Shown: piece after piece, positions 1-9,479 of the stretch
Layout: each line of letters opens with the position of its first letter
Numbering within the stretch: position 1 is the stretch's first letter
Assembly (NCBI GenBank): GCA_030737875.1
Contig: CM060910.1
Coordinates: 245,676,427-245,740,426, forward strand
DNA from: Allium sativum
Taxonomy: Eukaryota > Streptophyta > Magnoliopsida > Asparagales > Amaryllidaceae
Length of the DNA stretch: 64,000 nucleotides
Direction: 5' to 3'
The notes under the pieces: generated by a model
Seen by the model: the letters and a program-made list of their open reading frames with translations, nothing else
Database searches by the model: none
What the model was told of the DNA's origin: nothing
Program-made: the position numbers and the translations under genes

Positions 1-1429
1 GGGCAGATTTATACTGCAAACTCTACCCAACCTCGAGTTGGCCACGTTCAAGTTATCTAAGTGTCATGTCCCAAATTCATATTTTCAAGTATAATTTCAT
101 GTCAAGTTCATGTTCCTATCCAAGTTCAAGTTATAACGATATTCATGTTTTCAAGTTCATACTAAATTCAGGTTTTCCTAAACTACCCAAATCGCATCCC
201 CAACGCTCATGAATTCGAATCAAGGCAATAGATGTAACTAGGGAATAACATAACAAGGATGGGTATAAAGTGGCAAAGGTGATTTCAAGGCAAGCATGGT
301 GTAATTTGAGATATGATCATAACATTACTGGCATATGAAATAGGGTGATAAACATAGCAATAAATGACATAAGATGATAATCCTAAACTTGTGACTAGCA
401 ATAGTTTCAACATCACAACATCACAGGCATGTTAAAATAATGATAGGGTTTAGGTTATGACATGAACAGGCCCCTAAATCAAGTTCTTATCGGTATTCCA
501 TAAATTAAGGTTCAATATGAACGGTACTAGGTTCAAGGTGAATAGATCTAGGGTGAACAAGAGTAGTTCTAAAATAATAGATCAAAAAGGAATAGGCATA
601 GATCAAAGATATACAAGAGTAGGTCTCAAGTAGTTATCATGTTTATGTTCAACTTCAATTTACACATGTCCATATTAAGTTTAGAGTTTAGATCTAAGAG
701 TAACTGGGGCTTACAGATCGTGGTTTTCGAGAACTAAGAACAGAAATTGTCGTAGGATCATTGTTGAGATGTTGATCTATTCCCTTGAATTGTTGTAGAA
801 ACGTTGGCCTTCGATTTGTATCTAGTTTGAATGTTTAAGCTTCAAGTTGGAGGCGGCTGCCATGGTTCAAGAGGAGACTTAGCAGCATAATGGTGTTAGA
901 AAGATTTGTTGTGGATTATCCTTGGTCTTAGGGTGTTTTTATAGTTGCAAAAACTAGTTTAGGCCATAGGATAAACCCTAGAATCGATCTGAACCGCCAA
1001 AAATTGTCACAGGCCTTCAAACAAGCCAACAGGGTTAAGCAGGAGCAACCAAGCCCAAACCAGGTTCGGGGACCAGGTCGACACCTAAGTCGACTGCGCA
1101 ATCGACCTGGTCCTGAGGGTGTCGACTGCCCAGTCGACTCCCCAGTCGACCTGGGGTGCTAGGCGGGAAATTTCCAGGCCAGTCTGTTTGGGTTTTGAAA
1201 TTCGAATTTGAACTCGAATTCGAACTGTTTTGAACTCTGAAGATTTCTGAAACTTTGGGGAGCCATAACTTGGTCATACGGACTCCGATTTTCGAAAACT
1301 CGAACTCAATTTCATGCAGAATTCCGAGACGAATGCAATGGCGCAACCCGTTTCCCTTGGTTCTTATTTTAAATTTAATTCTGCCTAGATTTATGGTTGT
1401 AAAACGTTATCAAAATACGGGTTGTTACA
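1..1429 (-). repeat. 3' LTR of the T element, 5'-side half only
   Basis: The sequence aligns nearly base for base with 4594-6011 of the other LTR and ends GTTGTTACA at 1429, directly before the purine tract. Most differences are single bases; the largest indel falls in the GTCGAC array. On the sense strand the LTR begins TGTAACAACCCG. A 103-codon sense reading frame (1035-1346) has a 99-codon counterpart at 5628-5927, differing by an in-frame 12-base indel. It resembles no family I know, and its conservation may only reflect LTR age. Confidence 0.88.
1075..1152. repeat. GTCGAC palindrome array in LTR (copy 1)
   Basis: Five exact GTCGAC hexamers and one degenerate copy lie within about 75 bases, spaced by 5-15 bases, and could fold into small alternative hairpins. 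The copy in the other LTR (5668-5733) has five hexamers, so the array has changed length since insertion. Confidence 0.85.
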
Positions 1430-1446
1430 TTCTCCCCTCCTTAAAG
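1430..1446 (-). other. Polypurine tract of the T element
   Basis: On the minus strand a purine run (AAGGAGGGGAGAA) lies directly against the TG of the 3' LTR, where plus-strand DNA synthesis is primed. Just inside, at 1447-1460, is a degenerate form of the TCGAGGACGAAA motif seen before the purine tracts of the other families. Confidence 0.85.
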
Positions 1447-1983
1447 GATTTCGTCCTCAAAATCTCTAAGTTAGGAAGAACGTATCCTACCATCCATCAT
1501 CCATCTACTCAAAACATCATCCACAAGCAAACATTGTCCTTAAGAGATTTCTAATGCTGTATGAACATATGCAGAAAGTGTGTGTATATGTTCCTTATCT
1601 AATGCAAATGATCAGGCCTGATTGATGTTTCTAATGCAAAATATGTTTAGTGTCATGAATCCAACATGTATGCAAATAATCCTAGTCACGTAAGCACTAT
1701 ATGTGTGCACAAACATTCATCCATATGCAACATTCATATGATAACACATTCAATTTCATCCATAAATAAGTATAAACACTCATGCATATGCAATATGAAA
1801 ATGTGTCTGAGCCGATCTTGTGCCTAATGTGTGTTATGCAACCACGAGCAATCACCTGCAACCACTTGCAACCATTCACAAACATCAAGCATAACATGTT
1901 TCAAATACATGTTTACATTCATAGGATTCTACCTAAGGTTCTCAAGACAGGATCGAAAGGATATACAAGATAAAAAAGAGTAT
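1447..1983 (-). other. Non-coding 3' internal region of the T element
   Basis: About 540 bases separate the gag stop from the purine tract, where an autonomous element would carry pol. Only short AT-rich frames are present and no pol motif is seen. A loose repeat of CAACCAC/CAACCAT words lies around 1840-1880. I see nothing else. Confidence 0.7.
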
Positions 1984-2943
1984 CTAGGGAAAAGAAGTTA
2001 AAGATGTACCCCTAGAAGGTCCTTCTTGCGGGGCTTGCCCTTGCTTCTTAGGGCAGTTCTTGCTGATGTGTCCATTTTCACCGCATTGAAAACATGCTCC
2101 TATCTTCATCTTCTTCTTCCAACAGTCTTGGACTATATGCCCGTCAATACCACAGAAGTTGCATTTTCTTTTCTCACGTGACTTGTCATTCTTGTTGTTG
2201 CTGTTCTTTCCTCCTTTCTCGGAGTCTACCTTCTTGTCTTGAGACTCATTCGCCTTGACCTTCTTCTCGCCATTCTCGTCTTCTTCATGAAGTAGGGCCA
2301 TATTCACCAAGCTTTCAAAGGTCGCCCCCATAGGTACATGAGTCATGGCCATAGTGTGGAGTGGCTCGCCCAATCCTCGAGCAAAGCGTAGAGCCTTCTT
2401 CTCAGCCGTGTTGACTAAGTCCAAACCAAACCGAGCAAGCTGATTAAACTTATTCACGTATTCCCTAACTGACATGTCCCCTTGCTTGAGTGCCAGGAAC
2501 CTCTCCATCTAAAAACTCGCTTCTGCGGATAATAAAAACTTAAGCCCAAACCTCTCTCTAAAGTCTGCCCAAGTCTCAATTGGCCTAGTAGCGTTGGTGA
2601 CTTCCCACCAAAATGCAGCTTCCACTTTCAACAACCATGCTGCCAACTGAACTTTCCTATGATCCTCCATATCGAAAATAACAAACAAGTCTTCAGTCTC
2701 TTTTAGCCAGTTTCGCGCCTCAACGAAGGTTTCAGTTCCAACGAAGTTCTTGTCGCCCATTCCTATAAAGTCCTTGCATATTTTGGCGAAGGCGGTACCC
2801 ATAGGAGGAGGAGGAGGAACCGTGGCCACCGGGGTAGGAGGAGGAGGGATATCTGCCGGGCCCGCGCCGTTGGCCCTAACTTCCAAGTATCTTCAGAACC
2901 AGCCAGGTATGGGTACTCCCTCAAGAAGGTTAAGATCAGACAT
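1984..2943 (-). pseudogene. gag: Ty3/gypsy-type gag with two in-frame stop codons
   Basis: Gag forms the retrotransposon particle and binds element RNA. The frame runs from an ATG at 2943 to a stop at 1984, about 320 codons, with TGA at codon 17 (2893-2895) and TAG at codon 145 (2509-2511) but no frameshift. A proline-rich stretch (codons ~25-45) is followed by a region typical of the Retrotrans_gag family: a WL...E..F helix, D.....KV..A...L, then A.FWW, and later the [13 protein letters not shown] motif. Near the C-terminus, after a lysine-rich linker, are two CX2CX4HX4C zinc knuckles ([14 protein letters not shown] and [14 protein letters not shown]). The open segment upstream of the TAG has no ATG near its N-terminus (it opens at a TTG), which favours 2943 as the original start. 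No pol follows. As it stands no full-length product is expected. Confidence 0.88.
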
Positions 2944-3120
2944 GCTGAAAACCAAAAAGGAAAAAGATTCAAACGAGGAAACAAAGGAAAGTGCTAATGG
3001 CTTTTGGGGAATAGCCTTTTCTTAAAAATAAAACTTTTCTTGAAAAATGCTTCTTTATAAACGGTTTTGAAAATAGTTTCAGAAGGTTTTTAAAACTTTT
3101 GCCCAGTCCGGTAACCTTCT
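2944..3120 (-). other. Leader between primer site and gag
   Basis: About 180 bases of AT-rich, purine-rich sequence on the sense strand separate the primer binding site from the gag ATG. It would hold the packaging leader. No independent reading frame is convincing. Confidence 0.6.
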
Positions 3121-3132
3121 GCTCTGATACCA
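3121..3132 (-). other. Primer binding site (tRNA-iMet) of the T element
   Basis: The minus strand reads TGGTATCAGAGC, complementary to the 3' end of plant initiator methionine tRNA and common in plant LTR elements. Two bases separate it from the LTR edge at 3135. It fixes the minus orientation of the element. Confidence 0.9.
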
Positions 3133-3515
3133 AATGTAACACCCCACCTCCGCTAGGGTCACTCACAAAGGGAATGTCCTAGTTTTGGAGGGGTATTATC
3201 TAGTAAACAGGCATAGAGATAACACAATACAGAACATAGATAAAATAGAGTATATAAAGCAGTGGATATAAACTTTAAAACCAAATCTCATTACTGAAAA
3301 ATAGAGTCAAAACCACTTACATCAAAATGCCAAGTCATTATTTCATTACATCAAGTTCTAAAGAAGCAAAGTACTTAAAACAACATAAGTAAAATATTAT
3401 TCGCCAAAAAGTGCATGAGTGCAGCCATAGCATAGCTCAAGACCAAACCGTACATGAGCTGTCAGAAAGCAAGCAAAGTCCAAGCTAAGAGCTAGAGTTT
3501 CCTCCCTGAGAACCT

Positions 3516-3528
3516 GGGGGGGGGGGGG
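3516..3528. repeat. G13 homopolymer in T LTR
   Basis: Thirteen consecutive G lie just inside the LTR 3' end. The host LTR has a matching C15 run at 60428-60442, so the tract is a standing feature of the family. It is pyrimidine-rich on the sense strand. Confidence 0.9.
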
Positions 3529-3879
3529 AGGAACGAAAGACAAAGAGGCAAAAGAAAACGGGTCAGTCAAAAAGACTGGTAAGCCCTAGTGACTATCAGC
3601 ATAGAAAATAGTAAAGTTAACAAGACATGAATAAACTGGAATTAAACATAGGAATGATGATAAGTATGACATGATAACTAAGCTAACAAGATAACTCAAG
3701 TCTATCATTGCGTATTCAAGGTTCGCCATACAAACTATACTGGTATATTAATCCTGTGTCAACTATAAATTAAGAAATAATCCCTTGGCCCAATATCGTG
3801 AAGTGACCCAATTCGGGGTCCAACGGTATGATCTAATCGATCGGCTCCCTACAAGTCTAGCTCGTCGTGTGTCTGTGTC

Positions 3880-4190
3880 ATACGGCCCTATCACGAATGT
3901 AGTCACCTGTGCTAGGTCCACCATAGGGTGTATCAAGCCCTAGGGTGCCAACCACCGACACGAATCAAGAATGCACAGATAATACTACTGATGCCCAATG
4001 CCTGCTTTTTCAACTCCGGACTAAGTGCTCGGCCCTAGTCCGCCTGAACCTACAATGGCGCACCAACTCAGCCGTCGTTCTGGTCGCTTACAATCAGCCC
4101 AGCAATCGTGCCCCACCCTGCCTAGTCCCAGGGTACCGTGATACATCTAGTGGGTTACTGCTGAAAAGGAACGTGTAACTAGGGTTTCGT
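3880..4190 (-). other. Conserved hairpin-rich block of the T LTR with an antisense reading frame
   Basis: This GC-richer block is among the best conserved parts between this LTR and the host LTR (about 59440-59780). It contains an inverted repeat, CGGACTA...TAGTCCG, kept in both copies although the loop differs. A frame antisense to the LTR (77 codons at 3945-4178; 105 codons at 59379-59696) keeps a shared core of about 50 residues. I recognise no domain, and conserved RNA structure could explain the similarity equally well. Confidence 0.5.
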
Positions 4191-4194
4191 TCAG

Positions 4195-4435
4195 CAGGTC
4201 AAGTTATCATTTCAAATCGAGACTTAACCCCATCTACGTGTCATGTCAAATTGACTAAGTGTGTCGTTCTAGTTCAAGACTTAGTCCTACGAATCATGTG
4301 TCAGGTTGGTTAAGTGTGTTCAAGCAGTTCATGACTTAACCTATCAATTCAACGTGTCAAATTGGTTAAGTATATTCAAGTGGTCCATGACTTAGCCCTA
4401 TCCAGTGGCATTAATTTACTTAATGCACCCCTAAC
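4195..4435. repeat. Minisatellite of 57-60 bp units in T LTR (about 4 copies)
   Basis: About four degenerate units carry the words GACTTAACC or GACTTAGYC and GGTTAAGTRT. The host LTR has about ten units of the same repeat (58870-59430), so the array has expanded or contracted between copies. The units would read through as a periodic peptide, but this is a by-product of repetition. Confidence 0.8.
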
Positions 4436-4443
4436 CTCTCACA

Positions 4444-4512
4444 TTAGACTTTGTTATGGTTACTGGATGTGTCTGGCGGGTCCGGGCAGTTTTACACCAT
4501 AACCTAGTCTAA
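4444..4512 (-). other. Two-helix RNA motif, T LTR unit 1
   Basis: An outer helix pairs 4444-4450 (TTAGACT) with 4506-4512 (AGTCTAA). An inner helix pairs 4453-4460 (GTTATGGT) with 4496-4503 (ACCATAAC). The segment between them keeps a CCGG-containing core found in the other units. The bases of both helices change between units while pairing is preserved, the expected mark of a structured RNA. Confidence 0.65.
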
Positions 4513-4549
4513 CCTCGGGTTTCGAGTGCGATATGACCAACTACTCATA

Positions 4550-4623
4550 TTGGGTCCTATTGTTTGCAGTTACTGGATTCGCCGGGCGGTTCCGGGCAGA
4601 TTTATACTGCAAACTCAACCCAA
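4550..4623 (-). other. Two-helix RNA motif, T LTR unit 2
   Basis: The outer helix is 4550-4555 (TTGGGT) with 4618-4623 (ACCCAA); the inner is 4562-4570 (GTTTGCAGT) with 4606-4614 (ACTGCAAAC). Both are perfect and differ in sequence from unit 1, while the apical region is shared. The start of the window (1 to about 30) is the tail of the same unit in the other LTR. Confidence 0.65.
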
Positions 4624-5667
4624 CCTCGAGTTGGCCACGTTCAAGTTATCTAAGTGTCATGTCCCTAATTCATATTTTCAAGCATAATTCCATGTCAAGT
4701 TCATGTTCCCATCCAAGCTCAAGTTATAACGATATTCATGTTTTCAAGTTCATACTAAATTCAGGTTTTCCTAAACTACCCAAATCGCATCCCCAACGCT
4801 CGTGAATTCGAATCAAGGCAATAGATGTAAGTAGGGAATAACATAACAAGGATTGGTATAAAGTGGCAAAGGTGATTTCAAGGCAAGCATGGTGTAACTT
4901 GAGATATGATCATAACATCACTGGCATATGAAATAGGGTGATAAACATAGCAATAAATGACATAAGATGATAATCCTAAACTTGTGACTAGCAATAGTTT
5001 CAACATCACAACATCACAGGCATGTTAAAATAATGATAGGGTTTAGGTTATGACATGAACAGGCCCCTAAATCAAGTTCTTATCGGTATTCCACAAATCA
5101 AGGTTCAATATGAACGGTACTTGGTTCAAGGTGAATAGATCTAGGGTGAACAAGAGTAGATCTAAAATAATAGATCAAAAAGGAATAGTCATAGATCAAA
5201 GATATACAAGAGTAGGTCTCAAGTAGTTATCATGCTTATGTTCAACTTCAATTTACACATGTCCATATTAAGTTTAGAATTTAGATCTAAGAGTAACTTG
5301 GGCTTACAGATCATGGTTTTTGAGAACTAAGAACAGAAATTGTCATAGGATCGTTGTTGAGATGTTGATCTATTCCCTTGAATTGTTGTAGAAACATTGG
5401 CCTTCGATTTGGATCTAGTTTGAATGTTTAAGCTTCAAATTGGAGGCGGCGGCCATGGTTCAAGAGGAGACTTAGCAGCATAATGTTGTTAGAAAGATTT
5501 GTTGTGGATTAGCCTAGGTACTAGGGTGTTTTTATAGTTGCAACAACTAGTTTCGCCCATAGGATAAACCCTAGAATCGATCTGAACCACCAAAAACCGT
5601 CATAGGCCCTCAAACAAGCCAACAGGGTCAAGCAGGAGCAACCAGGCCCAAACCAGGTTCGGGGACC

Positions 5668-5733
5668 AGGTCGACACCCAAGTCGACTGCGCAGTCGACC
5701 TGGTCCTGGGAGTGTCGACTCCCCAGTCGACCT
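5668..5733. repeat. GTCGAC palindrome array in LTR (copy 2)
   Basis: Five exact GTCGAC hexamers lie in 66 bases, including an AGGTCGAC...GTCGACCT inverted pair. It is the counterpart of 1075-1152 with one fewer repeat step. On the sense strand it encodes repeated Val-Asp pairs in the short LTR frame. Confidence 0.85.
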
Positions 5734-6011
5734 GGGGTGCTAGGCGGGAAATTTCCCGCCCAGTCTGTCTGGGTTTTGAAATTCGAATTTGAACTCGAAT
5801 TTGAACTGTTTTGAACTCTGAAAATTTCTGAAACTTTGGGGAGCCATAACTTGGTCATACGGACTCCGATTTTCGAAAACTCGGACTCGATTTCATGCAG
5901 AATTCCGAGACGAACACAATGGCGCAACCTGTTTCCCTTGTTTGTTATTTTAAAATTTAATTCTGCCTAGATTTATGGTTATAACACGTTATCAAAATAC
6001 GGGTTGTTACA

Positions 6012-6179
6012 ATTATTGCCTATATGAATATGATGTAATAATTAGCAACATGAAATTGGATATTATCATTGTATTTGCAAGTTTGGGCGTGATCTGTAAA
6101 TTTTGGTACAATCTTGTTATGAAAAATTTGCATAAATATTATATACATGGAATTTGGCACAAATAGGATCTATGTAATG
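6012..6179 (+). repeat. Piece of the older host T LTR between two insertions
   Basis: This 168-base segment lies between the T element ending at 6011 and the composite starting at 6180. Its vocabulary (ATTTGGCAC, CATGGAATTTGG) resembles 57905-58200, so I read it as the left continuation of the plus-oriented host LTR that resumes at 57905. The inference needs an uninterrupted copy. Confidence 0.5.
6175..6179. repeat. Target-site duplication TAATG, left copy
   Basis: TAATG lies immediately before TGTAACGACC at 6180. The same five bases lie immediately after GTCGTTACA at 57900-57904. Five bases is the usual duplication length for Ty3/gypsy integrases. Confidence 0.6.
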
Positions 6180-6521
6180 TGTAACGACCTGGCATTTTGC
6201 CCGTCTCAAGTCGGTGATAAACCAACCCAAGCCGTTCAAAACGCCAGATTTTTGATTGGCTTACACGGTTTAAAAAGAATTAACACAGAATCACAGAGTA
6301 CAAATATTGCAGCGGAATAAAATTTTATAGAAATATCAGAGTTTACATAAAAGATTTTACACAGCGGAAGAATATTTAAAACATGTACATAAATTTCAAA
6401 AGAACAAAATTTACATTTTCGTCAAGCGTTGCGCGAGCGGGCGCAGCATGCATCTTTGCGTGTCGTCTTCACGTTCCTCTCCTCTTTTGCGAGCTGAACT
6501 CTAAGCCTGAAACCCTTAGGA

Positions 6522-6568
6522 CCTGACCCGAGTGTCCCATGCAAAATACACAAAACACTCGAGTCAGG
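6522..6568 (-). other. Conserved LTR hairpin (A family)
   Basis: CCTGACCCGAGTGT (6522-6535) pairs with ACACTCGAGTCAGG (6555-6568) around a 19-base AT-rich loop. In this copy one position that is G.U in the other copies is a Watson-Crick pair. A second small stem (CTAAG...CTTAG) precedes it. Confidence 0.65.
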
Positions 6569-8510
6569 ATTAAACTTATTTCAAGTAAGCACACTTCGAT
6601 AATCACATAAATATAATTTATTTAATCCCGACTACTATCAAATAAATTTAAGTATATCACCCATGGGGACCGCTGAACTTTATACCCATGGAAATAGAAC
6701 ACTTGTATGAAGCAAAAATGAAAGTTGGAACCATGCATGCAAATATACTGAAGTTTAATGCGTGGTAAATCAAATTGTAAGGCAGCAAGAGCGGCGTCTA
6801 GCAAAGGGTTGTACAGACATGCAAATGCACACGCTTGGAATATATCGACAAAGCACACACATGGAATAGTCCCGTAAAACATACAAGTAGAGACTTAAAT
6901 CAAAATGCAACGCAACTGTGAGCTATAATTTAGCCTGTTCCGGTTTATGTCAAAGTGAAAGACCAAATGAACAAATTACTTGTCATAATATATAAATATA
7001 TATGCAGGGGTTTCAAGTTATCCCAACAGTAAACGGGGTTTAAGAACTGCCAACTAAAAGGGGTCCATATATGCAATCACGTTACCAAATTAGATGGGAG
7101 TAACCCAAGTAGGTGCGTTCCCATTAAAATAGTGTAACTGTTATTTTATACATACATTATTTTTAACTTTAAACTGACTAACAAATTGAAAGGGACTGCT
7201 GGGTCATTCATTAGTTGCTTTCGAGCATACTAACCGTGAACTATCAAACATAAATGGTAATGTATGAAACAACTTATTACAATATGTCCCCAAATCATTA
7301 ATTAAGAAGGAACCCAACATCAAAATAATGGTTCAGCTAAGACAACAGAATATCCACAAGTTTAAAAGGAAGCATGCACAGTAGTTTTGCCGAAACCACA
7401 AAACAGGAAGTACATAACAGACCACAGTATGGAACACTACAAAAAAAAGGCATGTAGGTGTTTATAGATTTGCAGCAAGGACATACTGACAATATCAAAT
7501 GCATGCAACAAGGACACATTAACAATATTAAAATGCATGCAGCAAGGCAAAACTAAAGAGAAGGGCTCAGTCATGGCATGGATATGGAAGGAAATGCTAA
7601 GTTGACTAAATGCAAATGGGGAGAATGTTTGTACCAAGTAACCTGAAGTGCCCGGGTAGCGAAACTGACAGTCACTAGCCTTGGGTTAAAGCAAAGATCA
7701 CAACACATGAATAAGGCGTGCATGGCGGTATCCACATGTTCTAGTGGCCGATGGTGGCGAGATTTGAAAGTAAGATACACATGCATTAACTGTTTGCAAG
7801 TTCAAAGTGCGACAGATCCATAGCAGTGTGAAGTATATGCAATTAACGAAACAAAGTGGCCGAAATTATATCGTCAGGAAGTTTAATGAAATCAAAACGT
7901 AGCATGATGAGTCCGAGGTGCACTATACTGTCATGATACCCTAAATTCCCACATGGTCCAGATTGGGTTAAATGTAAGCTAACAAGCCAAAGGTGAATAT
8001 CACAAGGGGATGAACAACCAAACATAAGCAGCGCATATGGATCATACATATATTATGAATTCCTGGCTTAACAAATAACGACTAACAGTCAATTCAAGGC
8101 ACATTAAATTAAGTCATAGTCCAAATATGATGATAAGGTCAGTGTTCGAGAAGGATTACACTGAGTAGACAGGAAACGAAGCATGCAAGACAAGGTACCC
8201 AATCAACAGGCTAAACAACATACTTAGTGAATCCGAAATCGCGAACTTAAAAACAGATTAATCGTAAGAAAAGTATGATATCTTATTAATTTTTTTTTTA
8301 AATATGAAGTGTTTGGAATATTGTAATATGTATTTGTAATCCAAGTAAAGATTTGAGAAATTTAACGACTTATGCAACCAAATTTGGGGATTATGATTTT
8401 GGGAATAAATTTTGGGGAGGAAAAAGAGAACTTGGCTGATAAAATACAAAGAGGGGGACAGACTAAAAAGGGATACGCTTTGAAAAAGAGATGGTGGAAA
8501 AAGAATAGGA

Positions 8511-8593
8511 GGACACGGGTTTGCCAAACGGAGAGGACACATGTAGAAAAATAGGGACACGCGTACGAAGAAAAATGAAAAGGGGACAAGTGT
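8511..8593 (-). promoter_or_regulatory. Four GGACAC-type boxes in A LTR U3
   Basis: Boxes at 8511 (GGACACGGGT), 8535 (GGACACATGT), 8555 (GGACACGCGT) and 8584 (GGACAAGTGT) are spaced 20-29 bases. On the sense strand they read ACNYGTGTCC, close to the plant ABRE/G-box core. Every complete A LTR has four boxes at the same place, upstream of the leader, which fits a promoter role. Confidence 0.55.
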
Positions 8594-9115
8594 CAAGCAT
8601 TTTTTCTTCATACCACAAGTGGCACAACAAAATTAAATAAATGATTTACCAAGTGTAAAATACCATTTGAATACGATGTATGCAAGTACAATACTAGTTT
8701 TTATATATAAAATCTCAAATACAATCTCAAGTAAATATTAAAAACCAAATTCAAATTTAAATTAAATTATAACTTAAATAAATTTCTACAAATAAGTTTC
8801 ACACATTTTCAAATCATAATTTGATTATTTGAATCTTGATTGAAATTTCAGTTATAAATTAACGACTTAAAATTCCACCATTAAATCAATTAAATTTGAA
8901 TTCCCTTTTTAAATTAACTCTCTCACATTAATTTAATTATTTAAATATTAAATTTCAAATTACTGCTTTTCAAAACTAAATTTGAAAAATATATTTACTC
9001 AATTTAAACAATCATCATCATTTAAAATTAACACAAATTTGATTTTCCCTATATATTCCAATTTATTTATTTTTAAATTGAAATTTAAATATACTGAAAA
9101 TTATGGGACGTTACA

Positions 9116-9479
9116 CCTCGCCAAACATAGGACCAAATTTAAATTGATCTTTAAATTGACCTCTCCAAACATATATAAATTTTTTTTGGGATAACGATTT
9201 AAATTATATAATTTTTGATCTTGAACAAGTTTTACAAATTTAATCGTATGAAATTTTGGTTGATAAGTTTTAAACTTAATAAAATACCCGAAGGTCAGGG
9301 CTATTTCGTCATCGATCATCTTCTTCGATGGAATAATTGCCTCTAAGTCCTCACACTCAATCTGGATACGTCATAACGTTCACACATGAAAACACTGCTT
9401 TGATTCATGTCGCATTCTTGCATGTTGTTATGTACATGCATTTGTTTCATTTACATTTTTGTCAGAAATGCTAAATTAT
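9116..9479. other. Mosaic with inverted D-LTR fragment (9281-9385)
   Basis: Positions 9281-9385 match the reverse complement of about 32815-32910 in the D LTR (CCGAAGGTCAGGGCTATTTC). The rest (9116-9280, 9386-9479) is AT-rich and matches nothing I can place. No gene is seen. Confidence 0.6.

Larger units (their letters stand above)
1..6011 (-). mobile_element. Family T gag-only (TR-GAG-like) LTR retrotransposon, partial
   Basis: Read on the minus strand the parts are in standard order: a 5' LTR (6011 to 3135), a tRNA-iMet-type primer site, one gag reading frame, a short non-coding tail, a purine tract and a 3' LTR that runs off the window start. The internal region is only about 1.7 kb and no protease, reverse transcriptase, RNase H or integrase is visible, so the element must have depended on enzymes from elsewhere. 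LTRs around a lone gag match the TR-GAG class known from plant genomes. The two LTRs are very similar, implying a fairly recent insertion. The right flank starts ATTAT; the matching left flank is outside the window. Confidence 0.85.
3135..6011 (-). repeat. 5' LTR of the T element, complete (2877 bp)
   Basis: The LTR is bounded by TGTAACACCCC at 3135 and GTTGTTACA at 6011, with the primer site next to 3135. From the 3' end inward it holds a 13-base G run, a conserved hairpin-rich block (about 3880-4190), a minisatellite of about four 57-60 bp units, two two-helix RNA motifs (4444-4512 and 4550-4623) and the GTCGAC array. The host LTR at 57905-60805 is the same family in the opposite orientation and is more diverged. 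Confidence 0.9.
6180..9115 (-). repeat. A-family LTR, about 2.9 kb
   Basis: It begins TGTAACGACCTGG (LTR 3' end) and ends GGGACGTTACA. It shares with the other A LTRs the CAGCGGAA words (6310-6317, 6362-6369), the hairpin at 6522-6568, CATGCATG-type words and a set of GGACAC boxes (8511-8593). The last 450 bases are very AT-rich and resemble the start of the D LTR (21430-21823), so the two families share U3 ancestry or this copy is a hybrid. The sequence after 9115 (CCTCGCCAAACATAG) is at best a decayed purine tract. Confidence 0.75.

Noticed and set aside
3121..3132. tRNA gene fragment at each GCTCTGATACCA string
   Set aside because: Only 12 bases of tRNA complement are present, always at LTR edges. 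They are primer binding sites; no cloverleaf is seen.
7900..7930. Hammerhead-like core (TGATGAGTCCGAG)
   Set aside because: No matching stem II, no GAAA and no closing helix follow, and the other A LTRs lack the motif.
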